A stretch of DNA of 64,000 nucleotides from positions 34,826 through 98,825 of the forward strand of contig NZ_RBIR01000011.1 in the NCBI RefSeq assembly GCF_003634095.1, read 5' to 3'. Made by a program: the position numbers and the translations under genes. The notes under the pieces were generated by a model, which was not told the origin of the DNA, searched no databases, and saw only the letters and a program-made list of their open reading frames with translations. This document shows positions 41,382 through 50,701 of the stretch, one piece after another (position 1 is the first letter of the stretch; every line of letters starts with the position of its first letter). This DNA is from Arthrobacter oryzae (GTDB lineage Bacteria; Actinomycetota; Actinomycetes; Actinomycetales; Micrococcaceae).

Positions 41382-42191
41382 TCAGCGGACTTTGCCCGCA
41401 GGGGTTTGCCGGGCGTCCGGGACTTGCAGCACCCGCATGGCGGCCTGCAGATATGGATCGGGATCGGGCTCGGTGCCGGCGGCCCACTGCATCCAGGCCT
41501 CGAACGTTGCCCCGAGATAGGCCGCGCAGAGATAGCCGGCCATGTCCTCGGGGACGCCAAGCGCGGTCAGATACCGGCGGCCCTGCTCGCGCTGTGGCGC
41601 CAAGGCGGCGTAGCTCCGGCTGGCCAGTTCCGGATGTTCCGCGATCAGGCGCAGGCGTCCGCGTGTGAGGGCGAGGTCGGGAAGCGCAGCCGCCCCGGCC
41701 TTTGCCGCGGCGCTCAGCCCTGCCCGGATCTGCGCCACACTCAGCCCGGGTCGAATTGCACCGATGGAAGTGCCCGCCGCATCATTGGGCGCATTAGTGG
41801 TCGCGGCGTCGGCCACGCCGTCGTCGCCGCCCGGCGGCGCCTCGTTGCCCGCGGCTTCCCACACCCCGCCCGGCAGCTCCTGGCGTGCTGTATCCGGCGC
41901 CGCGTCCCGAGCCCGGTCCCGTGCGGCGTCCAGGGCCCGGCCAGCCGCCGCAGCCACCGGCTCGATCCCGCCCCAGACCAAGTCAGCCTTGCTGGCGAAG
42001 TAGCGGTAGAGGCTCTTGCGCCCGATCCCCGCTGCTCCTGCGATGTCCTCCATGGAGGTTTGCTCGTAGCCCCGCTCGGCGAACAGGCGCAAGGCGATGC
42101 GGGCGACGGCGTCGGGGTCGATCGTCGAGGGCCGGCCGGCGGCGCGCGCAGCGCCGGGCCGGGGGTTCTCGGAGAGCTGGCCAGTATTCAC
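41382..42191 (-). CDS. TetR-family regulator divergent from an SDR gene
   Basis: About 269 residues from GTG 42191. The HTH is at about 20-70: IALRLFAERGYEQTSMEDIA, then GIGRKSLYRYFASKADLVW. The ligand domain is long, with an Ala/Gly-rich, low-complexity insert around residues 85-150. An ATG at 42242 is in frame but lies beyond the palindromic operator; the GTG right after the likely -10 fits leaderless initiation better. It probably represses the divergent SDR gene and itself. Confidence 0.8.
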   Translation of the reverse strand: MNTGQLSENPRPGAARAAGRPSTIDPDAVARIALRLFAERGYEQTSMEDIAGAAGIGRKSLYRYFASKADLVWGGIEPVAAAAGRALDAARDRARDAAPDTARQELPGGVWEAAGNEAPPGGDDGVADAATTNAPNDAAGTSIGAIRPGLSVAQIRAGLSAAAKAGAAALPDLALTRGRLRLIAEHPELASRSYAALAPQREQGRRYLTALGVPEDMAGYLCAAYLGATFEAWMQWAAGTEPDPDPYLQAAMRVLQVPDARQTPAGKVR

Positions 42192-42200
42192 CCTTACATA

Positions 42201-42217
42201 ATGACACAGGGTGTCAT
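42201..42217. promoter_or_regulatory. Operator-like inverted repeat between TetR and SDR genes
   Basis: ATGACAC-AGG-GTGTCAT is a perfect 7 bp inverted repeat with a 3-base centre, located in the 68 bp between the two divergent starts. It is the obvious target of the TetR protein. Confidence 0.7.
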
Positions 42218-42259
42218 AAGGTGGGCCTGTCAGCCTCGTCAACGTCTGGAAAGGACATC

Positions 42260-43039
42260 ATGGGCAACGAAGCTTCATGGCAGGAAACCGTCACCGCGGG
42301 CCGGTTCGCGGGCAAGACCGTCATCGTCACGGGCGCGGGATCGGGCATCGGGCAGGCCACGGCCCTCCGCGTCGCCAGGGAAGGCGGCCGGGTGATCGCG
42401 GCCGACATCAGCAAGGAACGCCTGGACGCACTGGTACACGACAACGCCGGCTTGGACCTGGTGCCCGTGCCCGGCGACATCTCCACCGAGGAAACCGTCG
42501 CCGCCGTCGTAACCGCGGCCGGCGGGCGCGTGGATGCGCTGGCGAACGTCGCGGGGATCATGGACAACTTCACGCCGATCCACGAGGTGGACGACGAAAC
42601 GTGGGAGCGGGTCTTCCGGATCAACGTCACGGCCCTCATGCGCCTGACCCGCGCCGTCGTGCCCCTCATGCTGGAGGCCGGCTCCGGCTCCGTGGTCAAC
42701 ATCGCCTCCGAAGCCGGCCTGCGCGGGTCCGCCGCCGGCGCCACCTACACGGCGTCCAAGCACGCGGTGATCGGCCTGACCAAGAACTCAGCCGTCATGT
42801 ACGGGCCCAAGGGCTTGCGGTTCAATGCCGTGGCCCCCGGCGCCACCATCACGAACATCGAGGCGACGTGGGGATCCGAGCTGGGGGCCGCACGGCTCCA
42901 GCCGCTGATGGGCGTGAACATCCCCGCGCCGGCCACCGCGGCCCAGCTGGCCGCCTCGATCACGTTCCTTCTCAGCGATGACGGCACCAACGTCAACGGT
43001 GCGGTCCTCGCCTCCGACGGCGGGTGGTCGGCGGTCTAG
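42260..43039 (+). CDS. SDR-family oxidoreductase
   Basis: A 259-residue classical short-chain dehydrogenase: TGAGSGIGQATA (NAD(P) loop), NVAG (about 95), a Ser in SVVNIASEAGLRGSAAG and YTASKHAVIGL with the catalytic Tyr-x3-Lys. An acidic residue after strand 2 (IAADISKER) favours NAD. GGAAAGGACATC precedes the ATG. It is controlled, by inference, by the divergent TetR regulator. The substrate is not predictable. Confidence 0.9.
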   Translation: MGNEASWQETVTAGRFAGKTVIVTGAGSGIGQATALRVAREGGRVIAADISKERLDALVHDNAGLDLVPVPGDISTEETVAAVVTAAGGRVDALANVAGIMDNFTPIHEVDDETWERVFRINVTALMRLTRAVVPLMLEAGSGSVVNIASEAGLRGSAAGATYTASKHAVIGLTKNSAVMYGPKGLRFNAVAPGATITNIEATWGSELGAARLQPLMGVNIPAPATAAQLAASITFLLSDDGTNVNGAVLASDGGWSAV

Positions 43040-43232
43040 GCACGCCCCCCGTTCCGCCCCGGCCCGGCCCCCGCCAATGGGGGTACTGGCAGTGACTCCC
43101 GGGCCATAGCGGCCGCGCCTAGCCTTGAGGTCGTGGGCGCGGCCGTTGGGCGGCACCCACGCTCTGCCGCCCAACGACGGCGATCATCCGGGCGCCGGAC
43201 TACGGCCCCGCCACGAGACAGGAGACCGGGAC

Positions 43233-44492
43233 ATGCGTCAGCGGAACAGGGGCGTGCCCGGGGCAACCGTGCAGAACACAGGCCTGCCCGGGGCAGCGAC
43301 GCGGAACGCCGGGCGGCCTCGCCTTCTAGTGTCGTCGGCCGCCCTGCTCTGGGGATTGCAGTTCGCCTTGCTCAACCCCGCGCTGGCGCTCCTGTTGGTC
43401 GCGCTCTATAACGCGACCCCAGCGGATGTGGGGTGGGTCCTCGCGGTTTACAACGCCGGCGGTTTCGTCGCCGCCCTGCTGGTGCCGGCCTATGCGGACC
43501 GCGTCAACAACTACCTGCGGCCCCTCTTGGTCTGTGCCGGGCTGACCCTCGCCTTGGCGGGCGTACTGGCCAGCACCACTTCGCTACCGGTAGCCGTGAT
43601 CGGCCTGATCGCCCTGGGCGGTCCGGCGGGAGTCGGCGTGTCGCTGCTCTTTGCACACCTCAAGCATTCCGGCGCACCGCGCGCGGACGTCATGAAAACC
43701 CGGGCCGTCGTGTCCGTCGCCTGGGTGGCGGGGCCGCCTCTGGCAACGCTCATCATGGGCACGTTGGGCAACCGGGCCATCCTCCTGGCCCTCGCCGCGG
43801 TGGCCGTACTCAACATTGCCACCACCGCGGCCATGATCCGGCGGAAACCCCAGACGTCCAGCGACCCGCAGAAGCCGTCGGGACAGGACGACGACGGGCC
43901 GCCGCTGTCCAGGGCCGGCGTCGCCGCCGTCGTCTTCGGGTTCGTCGCCCTGCAGGCGACCAACAGCGCCGCGGTATCCGTTATGGGTCTGTTCGTGACC
44001 GGCAGGCTGGGACTGGACGTCATCTGGGCGGGCATCGCGCTGGGCGTGTCCGCCGCCCTCGAAATCCCCGCGCTGCTGATCATCGGCCGGCTGAGCTCCC
44101 GCTTCTCCAGCTACGCGCTCATCACCTCCGGATGCCTGGCCGGAATTGCCTATTACGCCGCCATGGCCTTCGTCGCGGACCCCGTGGGCCTCATCGCGCT
44201 CCAGATCCTCAACGCGTGGTTCTTTGCCATTGTGGCCGGCGTGGGACTGACCCTGTTTCAGCAGATCATCCCCCGGCCGGGGCTGGCCTCGGGCCTGTAC
44301 ATGAACACCCGGCGGGTAGGCGCGATCGTGTCCGGCCCCGTCATCGCCCTCGGATCGATGACGGCCCTCGGATACCAGGGCGTCTTCGTCGGCTGCGCCG
44401 CGCTCGCCGTCCTGGCGCTGGGGGCCATCGCGCTGACGCGGAACCTGAAAGCCGCGCCGGACCCGAAGGCCGCGGAGAGCGTGCCGGTGTAA
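43233..44492 (+). CDS. MFS transporter, sugar-efflux (SetA/SotA)-like
   Basis: A 419-residue twelve-helix major-facilitator protein. Sequence features match the sugar efflux transporter subgroup: NPALALLLVALYNATPADVG near the first helices, LFAHLKHSGAPRADVMKTRA in the central part, and VVSVAWVAGPPLATLIMG after it. The basic N-terminus (about 25 residues) precedes helix 1. AGGAGACCGGGAC precedes the ATG; the longer frame upstream is rejected. Export of sugars or glycosides is inferred from the family. Confidence 0.85.
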   Translation: MRQRNRGVPGATVQNTGLPGAATRNAGRPRLLVSSAALLWGLQFALLNPALALLLVALYNATPADVGWVLAVYNAGGFVAALLVPAYADRVNNYLRPLLVCAGLTLALAGVLASTTSLPVAVIGLIALGGPAGVGVSLLFAHLKHSGAPRADVMKTRAVVSVAWVAGPPLATLIMGTLGNRAILLALAAVAVLNIATTAAMIRRKPQTSSDPQKPSGQDDDGPPLSRAGVAAVVFGFVALQATNSAAVSVMGLFVTGRLGLDVIWAGIALGVSAALEIPALLIIGRLSSRFSSYALITSGCLAGIAYYAAMAFVADPVGLIALQILNAWFFAIVAGVGLTLFQQIIPRPGLASGLYMNTRRVGAIVSGPVIALGSMTALGYQGVFVGCAALAVLALGAIALTRNLKAAPDPKAAESVPV

Positions 44493-44609
44493 GCGCCGCC
44501 GGTCCTGCTGCTCGTCGCGCCGCCGGTCCCGGCGCCTGTCCACCCGCCGGTCCCGGCGTCGCCCTGGGGCGCATTCGCCCCGGCCCGGCTTTCAAGAAAT
44601 GATGGGGCC

Positions 44610-46298
44610 ATGGAGAATACTGACGTGCAGCCCTGGGTGAGGAACTACCAGCCGGGCGTCCCGGCGGAGATCGAGCTGCCCACCGAGTCGCTCACGGACA
44701 TGCTGGAGCGGTCCGTGGCGGAGGCCGGGGGTGCGCCGGCGCTGGAGTTCTTTGGCCGGCGCACCAGTTACGCCGAGCTCGGCGAACAGGTGGACCGGGC
44801 CGCCGAGGGGCTGCGCAGGCTGGGTGTCCGCGCCGGCGACCGGGTGGCCCTGATCCTGCCCAACTGCCCGCAGCACGTCGTCGCGTTCTACGCGGTGCTG
44901 CGCCTGGGCGCCGTCGTCGTCGAACATAACCCGCTGTACACCTCCCGGGAGCTGCGCCACCAGTTCGAGGACCACCAGGCGCGGATCGTGATCGCGTGGG
45001 ACAAGGCCGCCGCGGCCGTGCGGGAGTTCCCGGACGACGTCGAGATTGACCACGTCGTCTCCGTCAACCTGCTGGAGGCGTTCCCGGCCGTCAAGCGGCT
45101 CGCGCTGCATCTTCCAGTGAAGAAGCTGCGCGACACCCGGGCCTCGCTCACCGCGCCCGCGCCGGGCACCACGCCGTGGAAGGAGCTGCTCGGCCACGGC
45201 CGGATCGACCCCGCGCACCCGCGCCCCGCCGTGGGTGACCTCGCCGCGATCCAGTACACCTCGGGTACCACCGGCAGGCCCAAGGGCGCCATGCTGACCC
45301 ATTTCAACCTTTATTCCAACGCGCTCCAGGGCGAGGCCTGGATGCACGGCGCGGAATACCGCAAAGAGGTGTTCTACGCGATCCTGCCGATGTTCCACGC
45401 GTTCGGCATGACGCTTTACCTCACCTACGGCATCCGGAAGCAGGGCCTGCTGGTGCTCTTCCCGAAGTTTGATCCGGACCTGATCCTGGCGGCCATGAAG
45501 AAGTCGCCCGCCACCGTCTATTGCGCAGTCCCGCCGATCTACGAGCGCACCGCGATGGCCGCGAAGGAAAAAGGGGTCTCGCTGCGCTCCTGCAAATACT
45601 GCATTTCCGGCGCCATGAACCTGCCCGACCACGTCGTGGAACTGTGGGAATCCGTCTCCGGCGGCCTGCTCGTGGAAGGCTACGGGATGACCGAGTCGTC
45701 GCCGGTGGCCATGGGCAACCCGTTCTTTCCCACCCGCCGCACCGGCACCATCGGCGTACCCTTTCCGTCCACGCTCATGAAGGTGGTGGACATCGACAAC
45801 CCGGACGTCGAGGTGCCACAGGGCCAGCCGGGGGAACTGTTGATCAAGGGCCCGCAGGTCTTCCAGGGCTACTGGAACAACCCCGAGGAAACCGCGAAGA
45901 CGCTCACGGCGGACGGCTGGCTGCGCACCGGCGACGTCGTCACCGTGGACGCGGACGGCTTCACCACAATCGTGGACCGGGCGAAGGAGCTCATCATCAC
46001 GGGCGGCTTCAATGTCTCGCCCACCGAGGTCGAAGCCGCGCTGCGCCTGCACCCGGACGTCGTCGACGCCGCCGTGATCGGGAAGCCGCTGGAGCGCGGC
46101 GGTGAAATGGTGGTCGCCGCCGTCGAACTCGCCCCGGGCGCCGTCCTCGACGAAGCGGCGCTGCGCACCTACTGCCGCGAACACCTGGCCGGATACAAGG
46201 TCCCGAAACGAATCGTGGCGATCGGCGACATGCCCCGATCCATGCTCGGCAAAATCCTGCGCAAACAGGTGCGCGAGCAGGTTCTGCCGGAGCTGTGA
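44610..46298 (+). CDS. Long-chain acyl-CoA synthetase (AMP-binding)
   Basis: A 562-residue adenylate-forming ligase. The P-loop-like motif is YTSGTTGRPKGAMLTH; the second motif GYGMTESSPVA binds the acyl-adenylate; GWLRTGDVV and the C-terminal hinge DRAKELIITGGFNVSPTEVE follow; the catalytic lysine is in GKILRK near the end. All are intact. Likely activates fatty acids for beta-oxidation or lipid synthesis. The next gene starts 9 bp after its stop and so is cotranscribed. Confidence 0.92.
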   Translation: MENTDVQPWVRNYQPGVPAEIELPTESLTDMLERSVAEAGGAPALEFFGRRTSYAELGEQVDRAAEGLRRLGVRAGDRVALILPNCPQHVVAFYAVLRLGAVVVEHNPLYTSRELRHQFEDHQARIVIAWDKAAAAVREFPDDVEIDHVVSVNLLEAFPAVKRLALHLPVKKLRDTRASLTAPAPGTTPWKELLGHGRIDPAHPRPAVGDLAAIQYTSGTTGRPKGAMLTHFNLYSNALQGEAWMHGAEYRKEVFYAILPMFHAFGMTLYLTYGIRKQGLLVLFPKFDPDLILAAMKKSPATVYCAVPPIYERTAMAAKEKGVSLRSCKYCISGAMNLPDHVVELWESVSGGLLVEGYGMTESSPVAMGNPFFPTRRTGTIGVPFPSTLMKVVDIDNPDVEVPQGQPGELLIKGPQVFQGYWNNPEETAKTLTADGWLRTGDVVTVDADGFTTIVDRAKELIITGGFNVSPTEVEAALRLHPDVVDAAVIGKPLERGGEMVVAAVELAPGAVLDEAALRTYCREHLAGYKVPKRIVAIGDMPRSMLGKILRKQVREQVLPEL

Positions 46299-46307
46299 GG
46301 AGAACTG

Positions 46308-47237
46308 ATGCACGCTGAGATCGACTTCACCGCAGGCGTTCCGAGTCCCGGCGATCTGGACGTGGCCTGGATCCACGGATCAGAGTCCGCGAAGCACAAC
46401 ACGGACCCGGATATCCAGGTCCACGCCTGCGACGAGCACACGTTCATCCTGCGCCAGAACATGGCGGTCAACTACGAGGCCCCGTTCATGTTCCTGCTGT
46501 TCGGCAACGCCCGGGCCGTCCTGATCGACACGGGCGCGACGGCATCCGCGGACTTCTTCCCCCTGCGCCGGGTCGTGGACGGCCTCATGGACACGTGGCT
46601 TGCCGCGCATCCCCGCGACGGTTACGGCCTCCTCGTCCTCCATACGCATCCGCACGGCGATCATGTTGCCGGGGACGCCCAGTTCGCCGGCCGTGCCAAC
46701 ACGGTCCTGGTGGACGCATTCCGGGACACGGCATGGGAATTCTTCGGATTCGCAGGCCCGGGATCGTCTGGCGGCTCAAGGGACTCGGACAGCCTGCAGG
46801 ACGGCAGTGGTGGGGAAGCCGTTCCGCCGGCACGGGTGGATCTCGGCGGCCGCGTCCTGGAGTGCTGGCCCAGCCCGGGACACCACGACGCGGCTGTCAC
46901 GTTCTATGATCCGTACACCGGGTTCCTCCTCACCGGGGACACGGTCTATCCCGGCCGGATCTACATCCAGGACTGGCCCGCGTTTGTCCGCACCATTGAC
47001 CGGCTGATCGGGTTCTGCAGCACCCGCCCTGTCACCTACGTCCTGGGCTGCCACATCGAAATGTCGCGCGAGCCCGGCGTCGACTACCCGATCTTCACCA
47101 CCTACCAGCCCGACGAACCGCCGCTGCAGATGACCGTGGAGCAACTGCGGGAGATCCGCCGCGGCATCGACAAGGCCGGCGGCCGCCCCGGCCGCCACGT
47201 CTTTCCCGGCTTCATCCTGTGCCTCGAGGGGGAGTGA
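46308..47237 (+). CDS. Metallo-beta-lactamase-fold hydrolase
   Basis: A 309-residue MBL protein with THPHGDHVAGD (His-x-His-x-Asp-His), SPGHHDAAVTFYDP (third His), LLTGDTVYPG (bridging Asp) and a final metal-site His in LGCHIEMS. GAGGAGAACTG precedes the ATG, and the gene follows the acyl-CoA ligase by 9 bp, so a lipid thioesterase or lactonase role is possible. The family is too broad for a firm call. Confidence 0.88.
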   Translation: MHAEIDFTAGVPSPGDLDVAWIHGSESAKHNTDPDIQVHACDEHTFILRQNMAVNYEAPFMFLLFGNARAVLIDTGATASADFFPLRRVVDGLMDTWLAAHPRDGYGLLVLHTHPHGDHVAGDAQFAGRANTVLVDAFRDTAWEFFGFAGPGSSGGSRDSDSLQDGSGGEAVPPARVDLGGRVLECWPSPGHHDAAVTFYDPYTGFLLTGDTVYPGRIYIQDWPAFVRTIDRLIGFCSTRPVTYVLGCHIEMSREPGVDYPIFTTYQPDEPPLQMTVEQLREIRRGIDKAGGRPGRHVFPGFILCLEGE

Positions 47238-47311
47238 GGCTGCGGCTGCCTGAGCCTCGACGGCGCCGCCGGAGGAAACCCGCCAGCCGCGCCGTGTGTT
47301 TGAGCGCCGTG

Positions 47312-47371
47312 ACTCCTAGCGGCCCGATTCCTGGCGGCCCGGTTCCTGGCGGCCCGACTCCTAGCGGCCCC
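47312..47371. repeat. Four 15-bp tandem repeats across the glycosyltransferase stop codon
   Basis: Four consecutive units of the form (A/G)(C/T)TCCT(A/G)GCGGCCCG occupy 47312-47371. The last unit contains the TAG (47361-47363, minus strand) of the glycosyltransferase gene. Units with CCTGG instead of CCTAG would read Gln rather than stop. Confidence 0.8.
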
Positions 47372-49388
47372 GCAGCGACGCCGCGGCGGGGACGCCGGGC
47401 GGGTAGCCGGGCAGCGCCCCTGCGGGAGTGTGGAAGATCCACAACGAGAGCGCGCGGTGGACGGCCCAGTCGTCGTCGGCCGCCCGCAGGGACGCGATCT
47501 GGGTTCCGTCCGGCTGTTCCGTGGTCCGGATGACCTGAAGCCGGACCGGCGCGGCCTCCGGCAACCGGAGCGTGATCAGGCCTGAATCCGGCAGTGTTCC
47601 GCGCGGGAACCGGACTGCCGCTCCGCCAACCGAAATATCCAGCAGTTCGCCGCGGACGCCGTCGGCCTCCACCGGCGCCGCCACCTCAACCCGGAAGGCG
47701 TTGCGGCGGGACGTGGCGAATTCTGCCGCCCGGATCCTCCGGGTGCCGAGAATCAGGACCGCGCCGGCGAGCACCAGCCAGGCTCCGGACGCCACCGTGG
47801 AACCGGGGCTCGTACGCCACGGAACCAGCCCGGCGAGACCCGCCGCCGCGTACAGGATGACCCCCGCGATGAGGACAAGCATCACGATCAGGATGCGCGG
47901 CGTCCGGCCGCGAAGCCGGAGGTCCGCCGCGCCCTTGGGCGTGACCTGGAATTCCAAGACATTCCGGGTCACGAGCCACCACAGGCACGCCAGGCCCACG
48001 GGGACGCGGAAGATCCGCAAGGCGAAAGCCGTGGGCCAATGGATTTCGTTGCGCATGAGCTGCTTGGAGCCCCATAGCCTGACGGTGAACATGACCAGGA
48101 AGACCCCGGTGAAAGTCAGCGGGCCGGCGGTGGACGTCTGGGCCCCGGACAGCATGATCAGCACCGGAATCAGGAAGGCCGCCAGTGTGGCGATGCCCTC
48201 CAGCCACCACAGCGTGCCGTTGAGATATTCGTGGTAGTTGCGCCACGACATCCAGCTCTTGGCCGCCCATAGTTTCTCGTGGACGAGGATCTGCATGGCC
48301 CCCATGCCCCAGCGCCGCCGCTGCAGCAGGTACTGATCAGGCGTCGCCGGCGCCAGCCCGACGGCGAGGGTCTGGTGGTGGTAGACGGTGCGCCAGCCGC
48401 GCCGGATGAGTTTGAGCGTCGTGTGCATGTCCTCGGTGATGGTCTCGGTCGCCACGCCGCCCACCTCCGCCAGGGCGCTCAGGCGCAACAACGACGTCGA
48501 TCCGCACCAGAACGGGCCGGCGCCGGGGACGTTGCGGGAGGCCATGAGGACGTTGAAGAAGGTGCCCTGCTCGCCGGTGATGCCGTCGTCGTCGAACGCG
48601 CCGCCGTTGTAAAAGGACTGCGGACCCTGGATCAGGGCGATCTCGGGGTCCTGAAACCAGCCCAGCGTGGCGGTGAGGAAGGTGGGCAGCGGGACGTGGT
48701 CGCAGTCCAGCACCGCGATGATGTCGATGCCCGGCCCGCCGGCGGCTTTTTCCTCGGCCATCAGGCCCAGGGCGTGGTTCATGTTGCCGGCCTTGGCGTG
48801 GTCGTGGACGTCGCGGCGGACGTACCGGGCGCCGTAGGCGGCGCACATCTCCTCGACCCACGGCCGGCTGCCGTCGTCTAGCACCCACGTTTCATGCTCG
48901 GGCGCCAGCTCGCAGGCCGCGGCGACGGTGGGGGTCAGGACCTCGAGGGGCTCGTTGTACGTGGGGATCAGGACTGCCACGCGCATGCCGTTCGGTGCCT
49001 CGGTCACCGGGGCCGGGGGGTGGCTGTCGATGTTCCACACGGACCAAGCTTTCAGGATGAGACCGGCCAGGGGCAGGGCCTCAAACGTCACAAGAATCCA
49101 GGCGATGGTCAAATTCCACGGGCCGGAGGGCAAGGTAAAAAGCACCCGCCAGGTCAGGTACAGGACCAGGGCCGCGATGGCCGCGAGGCCGCCAATGTGG
49201 GCGAGCCGCCGGGACCGTGGTGCTTCCGCCCCGGGAGGTCCCAGCCTGGCCGCCCAGCCGGCGATTCCTGCCCGGGTCAGCGCCATGGCATCCAGTGGAA
49301 CGGGCCGCGGCGCCGCAAGCGATTTGCCGGCGATTTGTGCTTCAGCCGACGCGCTGTCGGCGCGCTGCCGTAGGTCTTCACGAGGCAC
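47361..49388 (-). CDS. Cellulose-synthase-like GT2 glycosyltransferase with C-terminal PilZ domain
   Basis: A 675-residue membrane enzyme. After two N-terminal helices comes the GT2 domain: VLIPTYNEP, WVLDDGS, LDCDHVPLPTF (DxD), TITEDMHTTL (TED base) and QRRRWGMGAM (QxxRW). About six more helices follow. The C-terminus (about 560-650) is a PilZ domain with RRNAFRVEV (R-x3-R) and LLDISVGGAAV (DxSxxG), the two c-di-GMP contacts. So it should be a c-di-GMP-activated processive synthase of cellulose or another beta-glucan. No BcsB-type partner is nearby. The diguanylate cyclase at 25.7 kb could supply the signal. Confidence 0.92.
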   Translation of the reverse strand: MPREDLRQRADSASAEAQIAGKSLAAPRPVPLDAMALTRAGIAGWAARLGPPGAEAPRSRRLAHIGGLAAIAALVLYLTWRVLFTLPSGPWNLTIAWILVTFEALPLAGLILKAWSVWNIDSHPPAPVTEAPNGMRVAVLIPTYNEPLEVLTPTVAAACELAPEHETWVLDDGSRPWVEEMCAAYGARYVRRDVHDHAKAGNMNHALGLMAEEKAAGGPGIDIIAVLDCDHVPLPTFLTATLGWFQDPEIALIQGPQSFYNGGAFDDDGITGEQGTFFNVLMASRNVPGAGPFWCGSTSLLRLSALAEVGGVATETITEDMHTTLKLIRRGWRTVYHHQTLAVGLAPATPDQYLLQRRRWGMGAMQILVHEKLWAAKSWMSWRNYHEYLNGTLWWLEGIATLAAFLIPVLIMLSGAQTSTAGPLTFTGVFLVMFTVRLWGSKQLMRNEIHWPTAFALRIFRVPVGLACLWWLVTRNVLEFQVTPKGAADLRLRGRTPRILIVMLVLIAGVILYAAAGLAGLVPWRTSPGSTVASGAWLVLAGAVLILGTRRIRAAEFATSRRNAFRVEVAAPVEADGVRGELLDISVGGAAVRFPRGTLPDSGLITLRLPEAAPVRLQVIRTTEQPDGTQIASLRAADDDWAVHRALSLWIFHTPAGALPGYPPGVPAAASLRGR

Positions 49389-49506
49389 GTGATCTCCCTC
49401 AGCTAGATCCGGTGCTCAATGTCCGACCATCGTATCCGCGGCGTGGCACGTGCGGGCGGGTCCGCCGAAATCCTTGCGCAAAACTGCGTTCGGGGTGGTT
49501 TTTGGC

Positions 49507-49740
49507 CTAGTGCACTGCGACGTCTTCCGCGTCCTCGGGCCCGACGAAATTGCACGAGCCCGGATGCCGCACAGGCAATGTGCAGGTGCGCCCGGTGGGC
49601 AAGTGGACGTTGGCGCACCGTCCCGCCATGGCCACGTCTTCCCGGACATGCGTGACATGCGTGCTGCTCAGATCCTGGGCTGTTTCCTTTTGGCCGGCGG
49701 GCCGGGGGCTTCCGGATGCATGGTCCTCTTGGCTGTTCAC
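49507..49740 (-). CDS. Small Cys/His protein, possible zinc-binding
   Basis: A 77-residue protein from GTG 49740, which has TAGGAG eight bases upstream. The first half is polar and disordered. The second half has CANVHLPTGRTCTLPVRHPG followed by SC, so three cysteines and two histidines are arranged compactly, as in small zinc-binding modules seen in Micrococcaceae. No function known. It is upstream of the glycosyltransferase gene on the same strand, separated by 118 bp. Confidence 0.62.
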   Translation of the reverse strand: MNSQEDHASGSPRPAGQKETAQDLSSTHVTHVREDVAMAGRCANVHLPTGRTCTLPVRHPGSCNFVGPEDAEDVAVH

Positions 49741-49819
49741 GGCGGCAACTCCTAGGGACTTGTCGTGCACAAGGATGAGAAGGGTGCTTACTAGAAGCTC
49801 CAGCCTCGCACAAGCGAGT

Positions 49820-49843
49820 TAACACCCGGTTACGGTGGTGTTA
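49820..49843. promoter_or_regulatory. Inverted repeat in a divergent promoter region
   Basis: TAACACC (49820-49826) and GGTGTTA (49837-49843) form a 7 bp inverted repeat with a 10-base centre between the small Cys/His gene and the DUF1992 gene. It could be an operator; the binding protein is unknown. Confidence 0.4.
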
Positions 49844-50016
49844 GGTTCCCGTCTCGGCGGGGAGCCGTGAGCAGCGGCCGGGCTTTGCCCCTCGCGCTTT
49901 CTCCTTGGCTCGTTTCCCCCCTCGCTTTTCGCCGCTCGCTCTTTGCCGCCGCCCGGCTGTTCCTCATACTGGAAAGGCAGATCCGCGATTCCGGCAGGCG
50001 AGGACGGTGGTGGCTG

Positions 50017-50622
50017 ATGAGCAGCGGCGCAGGTGGTTCCGGCAGCGCGTTCCGGCGCCGGGTGGAACGCGCGGCGGAACTTCGCAGTGTGCGGGCCTCG
50101 GGCAGCACCGCCCAGGAGAACGATGAGCTCAACGCCGCAGAGGAGGAGCTCCGGCAGAAGCGCGCCAAGATCGACGACGCCGCCAAGGCCGAGTACCTGA
50201 TCCGGGATGCCATGGCGCAGGGGAAGTTCGACAATCTCAAATATGCGGGCAAGCCGATTCCCGGGCTGGGGGAGGCGTATGACCCCGACTGGTGGGTCAA
50301 GGGCCTGATCCAGCGGGAGAACATCTCCGGCCTGGGCCCGAAGGCGATCCTGCTCCGCACGGAGGACGCGGAGCTTGATGCCCGGCTCGATGCCCAGTTC
50401 AGCGAAAAACAGGTCCGCGAGATCGTGGAGGACTTCAACGCCCGGGTCATCGATGCCCGCCGACAGCTTCAGGGCGGCCCGCCCGTGATCACCAAGACGC
50501 GCGACGTCGACGTCGAACTGGACCGCTGGCGCGAGCGCCGCGCTGCCGCGGCAGCCGATGCCCCGCCCACTCCGGAACCGCAGCGGACCTGGTGGCGCCG
50601 GCTCTGGAACGGGCCCGGCTAG
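50017..50622 (+). CDS. DUF1992 (DnaJ homologue C28-type) protein
   Basis: A 201-residue protein. The DUF1992 core is AKAEYLIRDAMAQGKFDNLK followed by GKPIPGLGEAYDPDWWVK and NISGLGP, a conserved, function-unknown domain shared with eukaryotic DNAJC28. A helical segment with EIVEDFNARVIDARRQLQGG follows. No J domain is present, so chaperone activity is not indicated. I chose ATG 50017; the preceding 150 bp are pyrimidine-rich and unlike coding sequence. Confidence 0.85.
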   Translation: MSSGAGGSGSAFRRRVERAAELRSVRASGSTAQENDELNAAEEELRQKRAKIDDAAKAEYLIRDAMAQGKFDNLKYAGKPIPGLGEAYDPDWWVKGLIQRENISGLGPKAILLRTEDAELDARLDAQFSEKQVREIVEDFNARVIDARRQLQGGPPVITKTRDVDVELDRWRERRAAAAADAPPTPEPQRTWWRRLWNGPG

Positions 50623-50701
50623 ACAGACGCGGGCAAGGGCGACTCCCCCGGGCAGGGGGCCGGGGCCACGCTAGTGGGCCAAGCTAGGAGGCGCGGGAAC
50701 C

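Noticed and set aside
44592..46376. 594-codon antisense frame over the acyl-CoA ligase
   Set aside because: His/Arg/Gly-rich shadow of a gene with all adenylation motifs.
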